Positions 1 to 10,730 of a stretch of DNA of 64,000 bases are shown here, in pieces. The position numbers and the translations under genes were made by a program. Each line of letters opens with the position of its first letter. Positions within the stretch are counted from its first letter, which is position 1. This DNA is from Dendrocalamus latiflorus (lineage: Eukaryota; Streptophyta; Magnoliopsida; Poales; Poaceae). The stretch covers positions 21,473,879 to 21,537,878 of the forward strand of contig CM029654.1 in the NCBI GenBank assembly GCA_017311315.1. Direction: 5' to 3'. Under the pieces are notes generated by a model, which saw only the letters and a list, made by a program, of their open reading frames with translations, searched no databases and was not told the origin of the DNA.

Positions 1-962
1 TCTACACCAAAGTCTACAAACATCCTGTCAATGTTCCTCCAGTGGGCAGAATCAGCAGTGTGTCTTATCATTCCGTCTTTCTTACGCTACTCCGAGTGCC
101 AACGTACCAAGCTTGCATCCTTTCGGTTTGCAAATAAACGCTTCAAACAAGGAATTACAGGAAGATGTCACAACATCTTAGTAGGAGATCCTTACTTCAC
201 CTCGATGCCCTTCCCATCATCGGAGTCATTTTTACACTTGTAGCAGGATGCTTTGCACACCGAACAAACATGTAAGCTAGCATACTCTTTACGGTAGAAG
301 ATACAATCATTCAGATATGCATGTATTCTTTCTACTTCCATTCCCAGTGGATAAAGAATTTTTTTGGCTTGGTAGGTGGTTCTCGGCAACACACTTCTCT
401 TTGGAAGCATGTCCGCTAGGAGGCATAACAATGCCGTGAAACTCTTGTTGAACCAACCATTGTTTGTCTTCAATTTTAGTAGTTCTAGAATGGATGACAA
501 CCTTGTGTATTGTGGCTTGCAGCCCGGGAACAAAGGTTTCTCGGAGTCCTCCATCAAACCCTCGAATTTACCAAACTCTTTCTCACTATAGTTCCCTTCT
601 ACATCACGTAGCATCTGATCTAAATTGTCATCCTACGACCTATCCTTATCGAAAGCACCATCCACAACCAGCATATCGTTGTCTCCCTCGACGATTTCAT
701 AACTAGCTTCTTGTGTAGTCTTCTCTTTACCGTGACTGGTCCAACATTTGTACCCCTTTCTGAAACCCCTTCAAAGCAAGTGAGCTTCGATCTGCGTTGA
801 GTTGCTAAATATTTTTAGATTATCACAATCAATGCACGGACAGTACATATATTCCATCCCCTTCTTCAACATATCAAGCTCAGCCACTCTTCTAAAAGCA
901 TACATACCATTAATATACCGTTCACTCACATGGTTCTCAACGTACATCCAGCTTCGGTCCAT
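1..962 (-). pseudogene. TNP2-like CACTA transposase, N-terminal part, disrupted and truncated by the window edge
   Basis: Transposase of CACTA elements, which binds the terminal and subterminal repeats and moves the element by cut and paste. Read on the minus strand from the ATG at 962, the protein starts MDRSWMY with a CPCIDC motif, matching the transposase-associated domain at the start of plant TNP2 proteins. After an in-frame break near 640-770 the frame resumes (614-192) with LPRTTYQAKK and an HAYLNDC segment, then cysteine pairs of the HVCSVCKASCYK type, as in the Transposase_21 family. Bases 1-190 still encode the next part (RLFANRKDASLVRWH and RHTADSAHWRNIDR) in shifted frames. It is a decayed copy with at least two frame breaks; the catalytic region would lie beyond position 1. 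Confidence 0.8.
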
Positions 963-1454
963 CTACGCTACACATGTAACAAATAGGTGTCAAATTGGAT
1001 TATTAGCGCTACTATAGCAAATCAGATTAGCTACTTAATTACACACATCTATATTAGGTAGCTAGCTAGCTAGCCCCGTATTCATGAAATAATAATATTA
1101 AGCAAGAATATATTGAAGCAAACTAGGATTGAGTACTTACCCATTCTGAAATTGAGCAAAGTACCATTATCTTTCTAAACCTAGCTAGCTAGCTAGATCT
1201 AAACAAAAACTTAGATATCATTTCTTTCTATTACAAGGCATATGAGTTATTAGAAGCAATTGAGTACAATCCTCAGATCACCAAGAAGACGTATATAGAT
1301 CTACAAGCGATATGTTTTCACCAAACTCCACAAAGCCGGCCTCCTCGCTCCACCGATGCAGCGCAATGAAGATAGATCTGTGTCAAGACCACGCATGCCT
1401 ACTATTTAATAGTGCAAATTATCCTAGACAGTTCCAACCACAAACTATCTATAA
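963..1454. other. AT-rich CACTA 5' noncoding region
   Basis: No open frame of note. It contains short CTAG runs (for example 1061-1073 and 1181-1196). By position it is the promoter and leader between the subterminal repeats and the transposase start at 962. No TATA box can be assigned with confidence. Confidence 0.4.
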
Positions 1455-1901
1455 TACAACACTATCACAGACGGTTTGTATTAATAACCGTCTGTAATAA
1501 TTCATAGATGGTTATTTATATAAACTGTTTGTGATGTCCGCAATATCACGGACGGTTGTTATAAGAACCATTTGTAATGTCCGCAATATCACAGACGGTT
1601 CTTATACGAACCGTCTGTGATGTTCGCAATTTTCATAGATGGTGATTAACACGAACCGTCTGTGATGTCTCAATAATCACAGACAATCCATGTTAATAAC
1701 CATCTGTGAAAGTTCATAGATGGTTATTAACACAAACCATCTATGATGTCTCAATTACCACAGACGGTTTGTGTTAATAACCGTCTGTGAAGATATCACA
1801 AACGGTTGTTAATATAAACCGTTTGTGATAGTTTAAGCACAGATGGTTCCCTATGAACCGTCTGTGATATAGCCGTCCAGTATAGCCTCTTTTGTAGTAG
1901 T
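1455..1901. repeat. CACTA subterminal repeat block and terminus
   Basis: About ten copies of an imperfect unit of roughly 30 bp, each a small palindrome of the form CACAGACGGTT-spacer-AACCGTCTGTGA. They occur in both orientations and end in TATAGCCTCTTTTGTAGTAG next to 1901. The unit matches the repeats at 2940-3310, 36900-37130 and 38190-38502, so several elements in this window share one terminus family. Confidence 0.85.
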
Positions 1902-2062
1902 TTCTGTTTCTGTTTTTGCCAAAAAAATTTATCTTTGCTTCGAAATTTGGGGTTCGTCTCAACTACAAGTTGTGGCTGTTGTCAAAACCTTTTAAATGAG
2001 TATATATAAGCCATATAGAACTTTGATAATTCATCTTTTGAGACTAGCTGTTTACATTACAT

Positions 2063-2064
<2 letters not shown>

Positions 2065-2135
<71 letters not shown>

Positions 2136-2160
2136 TATATAGATATATAGATATATATAT
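2065..2160. repeat. (TA)n microsatellite with TAGA interruptions
   Basis: About 95 bp of nearly uninterrupted TA, with ATAG variants toward the right end. It directly abuts the left edge of the recognisable CACTA-like DNA at 2161. The 160 bases before it (1902-2064) show nothing I can assign. Confidence 0.95.
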
Positions 2161-2308
2161 ATTGTCTTTGATAATTATGTATCATAGGTGGTTTATGGCT
2201 TAAACCGTCTACGATAATTATGTTTTACAGATGGTTTATGGTTCAAACCGTTTGTGATAATTATGTCCCCGACCGCTGGGCCTGTTGATCCTCCCTAACC
2301 CAATCCCA

Positions 2309-2410
2309 ACCAATAGAAACCCACCAACCCTACCCCACAGATCATAGCTCCACCTCTCCGTCCCTATGCCAAAAATTTGCCAACTCCAACCTCTCTCTTC
2401 CCTATAAATA
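2309..2410 (+). promoter_or_regulatory. Captured histone-type promoter: CCAAT box and TATA box
   Basis: An ACCAATAGAAA box near 2309-2319 and a CCCTATAAATA box at 2400-2409 lie about 90 bp and 180 bp upstream of the H3-like coding remnant. Pyrimidine- and C-rich DNA surrounds them, as in plant histone promoters. Whether it is still active is unknown. Confidence 0.5.
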
Positions 2411-2487
2411 CTCACCCGAATCCATCCCCTACGTACTACATGCGCTCAAAATCTCTTCAACCCCCTCACCGTCCTCCTTCTCAACCC

Positions 2488-2633
2488 CGAGCTCTACTGC
2501 ATGAGCTCAAGTCTACAGCTGGCAAGGTACCACGAAGCAGCTGGCTACCAAGACGATGCTCAAGTTGGTGCCTACGATGGTGGGCGTCAAGGACATTCAG
2601 CTCGCGCATTGCATCAGGGGTGAGAGGACCTAG
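2488..2633 (+). pseudogene. Histone H3 fragment with internal deletion and frameshift
   Basis: The H3 tail is readable as KSTAGKVPR (2509-2535), then QLATK (2538-2552) after loss of one base at 2536-2537, then 12 further codons aligned without gaps to H3 positions up to GVK (about 2583-2591). It then jumps directly to the H3 C terminus, DIQLAHCIRGERT, followed by TAG at 2631-2633. In intact H3 these parts are separated by the histone fold, so roughly residues 37-121 are missing. The start codon region is not conserved. With its promoter upstream and untranslated-like sequence downstream, it is a captured gene copy, not a retrocopy with poly(A). It cannot form a nucleosomal histone. Confidence 0.8.
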
Positions 2634-3320
2634 GTATAGAGGCCTCATCGGCGCGGTTGAGCTTTTACTGTCTGCTAGGATCTCTGTTTCTTCCATGTTC
2701 TTGCCATGTATAAGAGTTGGATTCATAGAATTAGGTGATGTGTTCTTACCATGTTCTTGCGGTGTTAGATGGTTAACTTGCTCATTATCTTGTGATGTTG
2801 TAATGGTGGATTCTAATCTTAATGACAATAGAATGTTCTGTTGTGTTTGCTATTGTATTTGCTTGTTCTCAAAGGGTATAGCTAACATTTCCTAAGGCTA
2901 GCTGAAAAATAGATAAAAATTTATGTATAAAATAAACTATTGCAGATGGTTTTGTGGTATAAATCATCTATGAAAAACTATCACAGATGACTCGAACAAA
3001 AAACTGTTTGCGGTACTCACACATTACAGACGGTTCTAGCTAACAACCGTCTATGATACTCGCCCATCACAGACGGTTGGTAGCTACAACCGTCTGTAAT
3101 GTGCGAGTACTACATACGGTTGTTGGTTAGAGCTGTCTATGATAGTATCCTTCATAGACGGTTCTTAGTATGAACCGTCTATGTTGTGGCTTATCACAGA
3201 TGGTTCGAAAACCGTCAGTGGTGACCTAATGTTATTACTGACCCATAAACTCAGACTTCTCATGAAACTGTCTGTGATGATATTTTTGAACCGTTTGTGA
3301 TTATCTTTTCTATAGTAATG

Positions 3321-4130
3321 CATGGATATCTCCAATTTCTTATAAAGACATGACAATTACTCACTAGTAATTGATGACCTTAACTTAATTTACACTGATT
3401 AACTCACTAGTAATTGACATTTAAATCGCATTTGAACAGAATAAATGAAAGATATAATGCATGATTTAGAAAAATAAAAGGTGTATTTAACGTGCTAGGA
3501 GATGCGCTATGACATGGCACAGTCTCTCGTCGCAAGTCACATGCTTTTCCCCTAAAAATGCATGAATACGCGTGCATGCGTGTGCGCATGTCTGTTTAGC
3601 CAAAGTACTCCTCATGCGATCCTCATACCATATGACACATATTTCAAAGAGTAGCAAGAACTCCATCTTATAAATTGTATACCCTCCACTTGGTTAGGTA
3701 ACTTAGTACTAAACAATACATGATTTCAAATTTCTCAAGGGTCAATTGTAATATTATGAAAATAACCCTCTTGAAGATCTGTGCATAATTAAAGAAAAAG
3801 AGATACATGAAAATGAGATGTTTTAGATTTTTAGGGAGGAGTTTTTTTTCCTTGAACCAGTTACGGGATGAGTTGGAGATTGAATGGAAGTCATACTGTG
3901 ATAAAATAAGATATGGGAGAGAGAAAGACCTAAATCCTAGCAACTTTTCGTTTTTTCCCTGCACCGACGCCAATCTCCTGCGCACAATACGCCATCACGC
4001 GGTTCTAAGGTTCTAAGGTTCCCTATGAAGATGACATCCTTTTTCGAGCTTCCGAACTCCGTGTGCAACGTTGTCTAGTTTCTTTCCACATGGTGTATTC
4101 GTTTGTGTTCTAGGCTCACGTCTCTAGTAC
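3321..4130. other. Unassigned AT-rich interval
   Basis: No supported gene. Two near-identical 16-bp stretches (ACTCACTAGTAATTGA) occur at 3359 and 3402. Bases 4004-4020 contain a short GGTTCTAA tandem. The right part may be leader sequence of the gypsy element that follows, but I found no LTR matching the one at its far end. Confidence 0.4.
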
Positions 4131-4433
4131 AGTCTAGCCTAAGATCAGCACTAACCGGCATTGAACGACTTTTCAACTTGGATTTTCTGAATTGATTATT
4201 GCTATTCATTGCTACCATCCTTGAGCCTTCCCAGTTACACCTTTTCTACATCATACAGGCTGAGCTTCACCTGGCAATCGCTCCATCCAATTTTCGGAGA
4301 TACATTGGCACCGTTGGTTGCCGATCGCCCCTGTGTGCTTGGTAAGAATTGGTAAGAATTTGATAGAAGGTTTGAGTGCGAGCGACTTTTGTCCTAGTAC
4401 TTGTTAGGGACATATTCTTGTATTTTGCTAACA

Positions 4434-5607
4434 ATGGCAGGTTCTGCAGAGCTTTCGGATGGGGATACACCTCATACTCCTCGTACGAAGCCAATCGTAG
4501 AACATTTCCAGTGCCTCATGAACCTTCGTACGGAGGGCCTTGAGGAGGATGTCAGGGTCACGAATAAGCGACTTGCTCAACTTGAGGGTGCCCAGATTGA
4601 GACAAACACCACGCTCGCCACGATGGAGAGAGTGCAAAGCGTCACTAATGTTTCTCTAGTAGGCATTATGGTGCGCCTTGAGGAGATTGCCCAAGCATCC
4701 TCTGCAGTTCCCCCTGCTGCACTGGTAGAGGGACAAGATGAATTCGACTACGTGGGTGATACCAAGGCCGATGACATGGGTAAGCACAACAACAATCAAG
4801 CTCCTCGATAATGATTCTTTTGCTAAGGTTAAATTCACTATGCCCTCTTTTAATGGTAAATATGATCCTGATGGTTATCTTAATTGGGAACTAGCTGTTG
4901 ATCAAAAATTTGTTTGCCATGACTTTTCTGACATTAGACGAGTTAGAGCTGCTACTAGTGAATTTATTGACTTTGCTTCTATTTGGTGGAAACAACATTG
5001 CCGTCAACACTCCAATAACATACCTAACACTTGGGAGGCTTTAAAATTGCTTATGCGCCATCGATTTTTTCCCTCATATTATGCTCATGATTTGTTAAAT
5101 AAACTGCAACACTTACAACAAGATGCAAAGTCTGTGGAAGAATACTATCAGGAATTACAAATTGGTATGTTGCGCTGTGGGTTAGTTGAGAATGAAGAGG
5201 CATCAATGGCTAGATTTTTGGGAGGGTTGAATCATGAAATTCAAGACATCCTTGATTACAAAGATTATAACTCTATTACTAGATTGTTTCATTTTGCTTG
5301 CAACGCTAAACGTGAATTGTAGGGACACCAAACGAGAACACGAACTAACTCTTCTATAGGTCGCATAAATTCATGGACGCCGTGCACCCCTTCTGCCATG
5401 CCCACTATGGCGCCACCACCATTACCCTCCAACAATAGGCAGCGCCCTACTACGTCAAATTCGGCGCCACGAGTCAAATCAGCACCACAACTTTCTGCAA
5501 AAACCTCCTCTTCGGTTGCTTCGATAGGACGAACTAGGGACATTCAATGCCATCGTTGCAAAGGCCATAGACACATGGTACGGGACTGTCCAAACAAGCG
5601 TGTATAA
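4434..5607 (+). pseudogene. Gypsy gag (capsid and CCHC zinc knuckle), broken
   Basis: Gag forms the cytoplasmic virus-like particle and packages the RNA. The start MAGSAELSDG (ATG 4434) leads into a heptad-like, probably coiled-coil stretch. A frameshift near 4790-4810 moves to the frame of the Retrotrans_gag domain (about 4825-5319; WWKQH and YYQELQ motifs). A TAG at 5320-5322 interrupts it. The same frame resumes with a proline- and serine-rich linker and a zinc knuckle CHRCKGHRHMVRDCP near 5548-5595, ending in TAA at 5605-5607. Domain order and length fit a plant gypsy gag. Confidence 0.8.
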
Positions 5608-5739
5608 TTATACGCAATGATGGTGGGTATTCCTCTGCTAGTGATTTTGATGACGAAACATATGCTATGCTACAACTGATCCTGCAGGACATGATGAATC
5701 TGATCATGAGGAGGAGCATGTTAGCGCCGAAGATGCCAA

Positions 5740-6110
5740 CAAGTATTTGAGCTGAATTTATTCCAAATCAAGGGCGTTGTCAAGGAATGCTCGATTTGCA
5801 TAATTATTGATGGTAGTAGTTGCAACAATTTGGCGAGTATGGACATGGTGGAGAAGCTTGCTTTGCCGACCAAATCTCATCCCCACCCATACCATATTCA
5901 ATGGTTAAACAATAGTGGTAAGTTGAAGGTAACATGGATGGTGAGAGTACATTATTCTATGGGTTCATACCATGATTATGTTGATTGCGACGTTATTCCT
6001 ATGTAAGCTTGTTCATTGTTATTAGGAAGACATTGGCAATACGATACTGATTGTGTACATCATGGTAGGAATAATCAATACTCTCTCATGTTCAAGGTAA
6101 AGAAAATTGT
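5740..6110 (+). pseudogene. Gypsy aspartic protease remnant
   Basis: The segment IIDGSSCNNLAS (about 5800-5835) occupies the place of the retroviral-type aspartic protease active site, in the variant form used by some plant chromoviruses. The following HPYHIQWLNNSGKLKV and LLGRHWQYD segments fit the rest of the domain. A stop at 6004-6006 separates the two halves. The protease would cut the Gag-Pol precursor; this copy is interrupted. Confidence 0.65.
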
Positions 6111-6399
6111 GCTGTATCCTATGACTCGTGAACAAATTATTAAAGATGACCTTGCTAGAGCTAGTAGAGAGAAAAGTCAGGAAAATACTGAGAGCGAAAA
6201 TCAGATTGTAGCAAAAGAGATTGAGCAACATAAAAAGAAAGAACCTAAATCTGTTCATGTGAAGAATAAAGAAATTAAATTGAAAGGTGCTTGTTTTCTT
6301 GCTACCAAATCTAATATGACTGAATTAGATGCTAGTAATTTTGTTTGCTATGCAATACTTTGCAAAGAAGCTTTGTTTTCATTTGAGGATATACCTTCT

Positions 6400-7160
6400 T
6401 CTTTGCCACCTGCTATCACTAACATTTTACAGGAGTACAAAGATGTTTTTTCGGAGGACATATTGCCAGGGCTGCCACCACTTCATGGGATTGAGCATCA
6501 AATTGATTTAATTCCCGATGCATCATTGCCCAACCGCTCACCATACATGACCAATCTAGATGAAACTAAAGAAATTCAGCGCCAAATTCAAGAGTTGCTT
6601 GATAAGGGGTATGTGCGTGAATCTTTTAATCCTTGTGTTGTTCCGGTCATTTTAGTACCAAAGAAAGATGGATCATGGCGCATGTATGTGGATTGTATAG
6701 CAATCAATAATATATCATCATCCTATTCCTAGGTTAGATGATATGCTTGATGAATTGAGTGGATCTGTTGCCTTCTCCAAAGTTGATTTGTGTATGGATA
6801 TCACCAAATCCGTATGAAATTAGGCGATGAATGGAAAACAACATTTAAAACTAAGTTCGGGTTATATGAGTGGTTAGTAGTGCCTTTCGGTTTAACTAAT
6901 GCACCTAGCACCTTCATGAGACTAATGAACGAAGTTTTACATGCTTTCATTGGTAGATATGTGGTGGTTTATTTTTATGATATACTGATATATAGCAAAT
7001 CACTAGAGGAACATCTTTACCATTTACATGCTATTTTTAAAGCTTTACATGGTGCACGCCTATTGGTAACCTTGAGAAGTGCACCTTTTGCACCGATCGA
7101 GTCGCGTTTCTTGGCTATGTTGTTACACCACAGGGAATTGAAGTTGTTCAAGTGAAGGTT
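6400..7160 (+). pseudogene. Gypsy reverse transcriptase, broken, catalytic motif altered
   Basis: Reverse transcriptase copies the element RNA into DNA. Visible motifs are the pre-domain LPPLHGIEHQIDLIP, then KGYVRES, VILVPKKDGSWRM, a frameshift near 6725, RLDDMLDELSG, MKLGDEWKTTFKTKFGLYEW, PFGLTNAPSTFMRLMN and the catalytic region. The catalytic region reads VVVYFYDILIYS: the normal YFDD has become YFYD, so the first of the two metal-binding aspartates is tyrosine. Further shifts follow near 7060 and 7155. Both the frame breaks and the catalytic substitution make it inactive. Confidence 0.8.
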
Positions 7161-7870
7161 GAAGCAATAAAGAGTTGGCCGACTCCTAACATGGTCACAT
7201 GGGTGCAGAGCTTTTTAGGACTTACTGGATTCTACCGCCGCTTTGTAAAGGATTTCAACACCATCGCTGCACCATTTAATGAGCTTACCAAGAAGGGCGT
7301 GCCATTTGTTTAGAATGCTGCACAGGAGAACGCCTTCACCACATTGAAAGATAAGTTAACATATGCACCACTACTCCAACTCCCTAATTTCAATAAGACT
7401 TTTGAGTTAGAATGTGATGCTATTGGAATTGGTTTAGGTGGTGTGTTGTTATAAGAAGGTAAACCTATAGCATACTTCAGTGAGAAATTGAGTGCGCCTA
7501 ATTTGAAATATTCTACTTATGATAAAGTGTTATATGCACTCTTTCGAACTTTAGAAACTTGGCACATTATTTATGGCCCAAAGAATTTATTATACATTCT
7601 GATCATGAATCTTTAAAGTATATTTGAAGTCAAGGTAAATTGAACCGCAGACATGCAAAGTGGGTTGAATTTATTGAATCTTTTCCTTATATCATAAAAC
7701 ACAAGAAGGGAAAGAAGAATATTATTGCTGATGCTTTGTCCAGGAGATATACCATGCTTTCACAACTTGACTTCAAAAGTTTTGGATTAGAGACTATTAA
7801 AGAGCAATATGTGCACGATGATGATTTTATAGAAATACTGTTGAATTGTAAAGATGGGAAAATATAGAAC
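7160..7870 (+). pseudogene. Gypsy RNase H region, broken
   Basis: FLGLTGFYRRFVKDF (about 7210-7255) links RT to RNase H. FELECDAIGIGLGGVLL holds the first RNase H aspartate and is followed by TAA at 7451-7453. AYFSEKLS and YSTYDK follow, a break near 7560-7640, then HKKGKKNIIADALSRRYTML (ORF 7640-7867). Stops at about 7313 (probably from Trp), 7451 (probably from Gln), 7626 and 7865 (probably from Trp) interrupt the reading. RNase H would remove template RNA; this copy is dead. Confidence 0.75.
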
Positions 7871-9020
7871 AAATTTATCATTAATGATGGATTTGTGTTT
7901 AGAGCCAACAAGTTATGCATTCCTGCTAACTCTGTTCGTTTGTTGTTGTTACAGGAAGCACATGGAGGTGGTCTGATGGAACATTTTAGTGTGAAGAAAA
8001 CAGAGGACATACTTGCTGATCATTTATTTTGGCCAAAGATGAGACGGGACGTGGTGCGCTACGTTGCTCGCTGCACTATATGTCAAAGAGTTAAGTCACA
8101 ACTTAATCCTCATGGTTTATACATGCCCTTACTTGTTTCTAGCGTTCCGTGGAAAGATATTTCGATGGACTTTGTTTTACGATTGCCTAGAACAAAGAAG
8201 GGGAGGGATAATATATTTATGGTTGTGGATAGATTTTCTAAGATGGCTCATTTTATACCATGTCATAAGAGCAATGATGCTACAAATATTGCTAATTTAT
8301 TCTTCCATGAAGTTATTCGCTTGCATGGTGTGCCTAATACTATAGTTTCAGATCGTGATGCTAAATTTCTTAGCCACTTTTGAAGAACTTTATGGGCTAA
8401 ATTGGGGACTAAGTTGTTATTTTCTACTACTTGTCATCCCCAAACTGATGGACAAACCGAAGTTATGAATAGAACTTTGTCTACAATGCTTAGGGCTGTG
8501 TTCAAAAAGAATTTACAAATGTGGGAAGAATGCTTGCCTCATATTGAGTTTGCTTACAATCGTTCATTGCATTCTACTACAAAGATGTGCCCATTTGAAG
8601 TTGTTTATGGTTTTATGCCTCGTGCTCTTATTGATTTATTGCCTATTCTATCTCGGAGAAATTGAACTTTGATGCTAAACAACGTGCTGAATTGATTTTA
8701 AAACTGCATGAGACAGCTAAGGAGAACATAGAGCGCACGAATGCTAAATACAAACTTGCTGGTAGTCAGGAAAGAAAATATTTAACTTTTGAACCTGGGG
8801 TCTTGTTTGGTTGCACTTAAGAAAAGATAGGTTCCCTGAATTGAGAAAGTCAAAATTGATGCCAAGAGCTGATGGTCTCTTCAAAGTGTTAGAAAAGATT
8901 AATGATAACGCATATAAGCTTAAACTGCCTACAGATTTTGGGGTTAGTCGCACATTTAATATTGCAGATTTAAAGTCATACTGGGGAGAAGAGGACGAGT
9001 TTGAGTCGCGGAAGACTCAA
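7871..9020 (+). pseudogene. Gypsy integrase and C-terminal tail, broken
   Basis: Integrase inserts the cDNA. The HHCC zinc region (HGGGLMEHFS... ARCTICQ, about 7955-8085) is followed by the core with DISMDFV (first Asp), IVSDRDAKF (second Asp) and PQTDGQTEVMNRT (Glu). A TGA at 8381-8383 sits where a Trp is expected after SHF. A further break lies near 8660-8665, and the tail (LRKDRFPELRKSKL, FGVSRTFNIADLKSYWGEEDE) ends near 9010. I see no aromatic-cage chromodomain after the GPY/F-like region. Confidence 0.8.
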
Positions 9021-9029
9021 GGCAAGGGG

Positions 9030-9982
9030 AGGATGATGAGGATTCCCTTCCATGGATACAATCGTGCCTACACACACAACTCATCCACAGCCACAACAAG
9101 TGTTACAAGGACCACTTACTTAAGCTCGTACTCGCCAACTTAATTACCAGGCGAATTCATTCCTAGGTTTGTATATTACTGAGAATACATTGCTATCTAA
9201 TGAAGGAGAGGCATGTGGAGTCATGGACATGCATGGAATGTATAATGAAGGTCACCACGTCACTTTGGGTCCGAGTAAAGCAAGAGATCGAGTTGGGCTT
9301 GTTCTGGATTCGGACTATTGCGACAGTACCAAGTTTAAACGGACGTAACTTCTTCATATGGACTCCGTTTGGGACGTTCTTGGACTTCATGGAAAGCTTA
9401 TCAAGTCTACTTTCTAACAAATCCAACTTCATCTTCAAATTCCATCCGAGCCGGCCACAATCATCAAAATAGTCTGCATTAATTTCTGAGTCCGAGTCAA
9501 AAAGGGTGCTGCGCACCTCCACTTGGGCCCATGGGCCCTGTAACCCTAGGGGCGTGTGCCCACTTCCTTAGCCACCACCCCTGGTATATAAGAGCTGCCA
9601 CCTCCCTATGCTGGGGGTTGGATTTCGTTGAATTTAGGTTTAGCCATTGTGCAAACTTTTGTTCTTCAGTTGTGTCAGACGACTACCTGTCAAGACAGCT
9701 TTCGAGATCCCAACATTGTTTCAATACCATATACACTTCAATCTTATTCGCAATATCAGATTGCCTACATCTTATTCTTGCTAGTTATTCGATTGCTCGC
9801 AGGGATTGAACTTTGTGTTCAGGTTGATTGTGCTTCCAGCAAGGTCAATAACATCTCGGAGTTGGTTCAACGATTGCTAAGGCGCAAGCGTCATCATACG
9901 GTTGTAGTCGGATCGTGAGAGCCACCTCCACCAAAATCGATAGTTATCAATCTCATCGAAAGATTGGGCACCTCGTCTCTAT
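9030..9982 (+). repeat. Probable 3' LTR of the gypsy element
   Basis: A purine run (AAGGGGAGGATGATGAGG, about 9023-9040) precedes it. The interior has LTR-like regulatory sequence with TATATAAG near 9584-9591. The right end (TTGGGCACCTCGTCTCTATCA, ending about 9982) is a common gypsy LTR ending. No matching left LTR was seen upstream of 4131, so the boundaries are inferred from style. Short open frames within it are not credible genes. Confidence 0.55.
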
Positions 9983-10224
9983 CAGTTATAATGTTGCCAC
10001 TTGTTGAGTTCCTTTGTTTAGCTATATTATTGACTCATCATATTGATATTTGGTTCATCATTAGACCAATTTATTGGTTTTTGTGTTGTTAAAATTTCTA
10101 TTTATAATTATGTTGCTTGATTATTATTGAAGCCTACCTATTGGTAGTGTTTACTTAATGGTTTAAATTGGTAGTGATTGTAGATATGGATGACATATGG
10201 CTTTTGTTAAGTTGGAGTGTTACA
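9983..10224 (+). repeat. LTR 3' end fragment of a second gypsy family
   Basis: The sequence matches 33430-33673 along its whole length by eye and ends in GGAGTGTTACA at 10224. It is directly followed by a tRNA primer binding site, so this is the end of a 5' LTR whose left part is missing. Confidence 0.75.
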
Positions 10225-10226
10225 GT

Positions 10227-10238
10227 TAGTATCAGAGC
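10227..10238 (+). promoter_or_regulatory. Primer binding site for initiator tRNA-Met
   Basis: TAGTATCAGAGC differs by one base from the canonical TGGTATCAGAGC used by plant LTR retrotransposons. It lies two bases after the LTR end at 10224, the usual spacing. Confidence 0.8.
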
Positions 10239-10730
10239 AGGTTTTAGGTTTGTAATGGGAAATTACTAATTTAATCTAGATAATCAACTAAAATTTGGCC
10301 TAGAATTGGTATCTATATATAATTAATTAAGTAGGCTAGATAATTTCTAAAAATATGTCTTAGGCTAATTAATTTGTTTAAAATAAAATTTGACACACTA
10401 GTGGACAATAAGATGGGTTTTGGGTTAAGAAGTGCATTTATGATTCCTGTATTTTATGATTAATAAGTGTCATTATGAGATTTTTCATATAATTGTATCG
10501 TATGATTGATTAATTGAGATGGATAGTGATAATGAGAGGTAGTAATCGTGGTTGTGGCCGTGGGCATGACTAGACCATGACACCGTGTGTGGTACATGAC
10601 TAGCGAGTATTTTCGTTTGATAACCTTAGTTACCAATAGTTGGTGAGGAGTTTCTTCTACACATTTTCATTTATGGGGGAGTTATTGTGTTTCTCTATAG
10701 ATTTTATGGGTTAGTTGCTTATGGTATTGA
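10239..10730 (+). mobile_element. Short internal remnant after the primer binding site
   Basis: AT-rich leader followed near 10531 by codons for MRGSNRGCGRGHD, which resembles the arginine- and glycine-rich start of some plant gypsy Gag proteins. The frame ends at once. Nothing else is recognisable before the inverted LTR at 10731. Confidence 0.4.

Larger units (their letters stand above)
1..1901 (-). mobile_element. CACTA (En/Spm) transposon, 5' end on minus strand, runs off the left edge
   Basis: A TNP2-type transposase remnant (1-962, minus) is followed by AT-rich noncoding DNA (963-1450) and by subterminal repeats (about 1455-1870). The terminus on the minus strand near 1901 reads close to CACTACTACAAAAGAGG, with the first base changed to A. 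Subterminal inverted and direct copies of a motif like ACGGTTnnnnnnAACCGTCTGTGA are typical of CACTA ends, where the transposase binds. The other end lies outside the window. The same subterminal family recurs at 38190-38502, so this may be the coding relative of that short element. Superfamily is secure; completeness cannot be judged. Confidence 0.85.
2161..3320. mobile_element. Non-autonomous CACTA element carrying a histone H3 gene fragment
   Basis: Subterminal palindromes are visible at 2180-2265 and 2940-3300, and the right terminus (minus strand CATTACTATAGAAAAG) ends at 3320. Between them lies non-transposon DNA with promoter, H3 coding remnant and 3' untranslated-like sequence. CACTA elements are known to pick up host gene pieces, and this layout fits such a transduplicate. 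The left terminus is not recognisable; the (TA)n tract may have replaced it. No 3-bp target duplication could be found. The subterminal repeats leave no doubt about the family, but the left boundary is approximate. Confidence 0.7.
4131..9982 (+). mobile_element. Degenerate Ty3/gypsy retrotransposon, plus strand, 5' LTR not recognised
   Basis: Gag, zinc knuckle, protease, reverse transcriptase, RNase H, integrase and an integrase C-terminal tail follow in the gypsy order. A purine tract near 9025-9040 precedes LTR-like DNA that ends in TCTCTATCA at about 9982. The protein style (IIDGSSCNNLAS protease, GLMEHFSVKKT before the integrase core, and a tail without a clear chromodomain) resembles CRM-clade chromoviruses; the clade call is tentative. 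Every frame is broken by stops or shifts. Several stops look like C-to-T or G-to-A changes, as expected from decay of methylated DNA. It cannot encode a working set of proteins. Confidence 0.85.

Noticed and set aside
1455..1901. Regularly spaced ~30-bp palindromic repeats resembling a CRISPR array
   Set aside because: Spacers are not unique, units vary and occur in both orientations, and they end at a CACTA terminus in eukaryotic DNA.
2377..2895. 172-codon plus-strand frame through the H3 region
   Set aside because: It follows the H3 frame only up to the one-base deletion at about 2536 and then reads out of frame; the real content is the H3 remnant.
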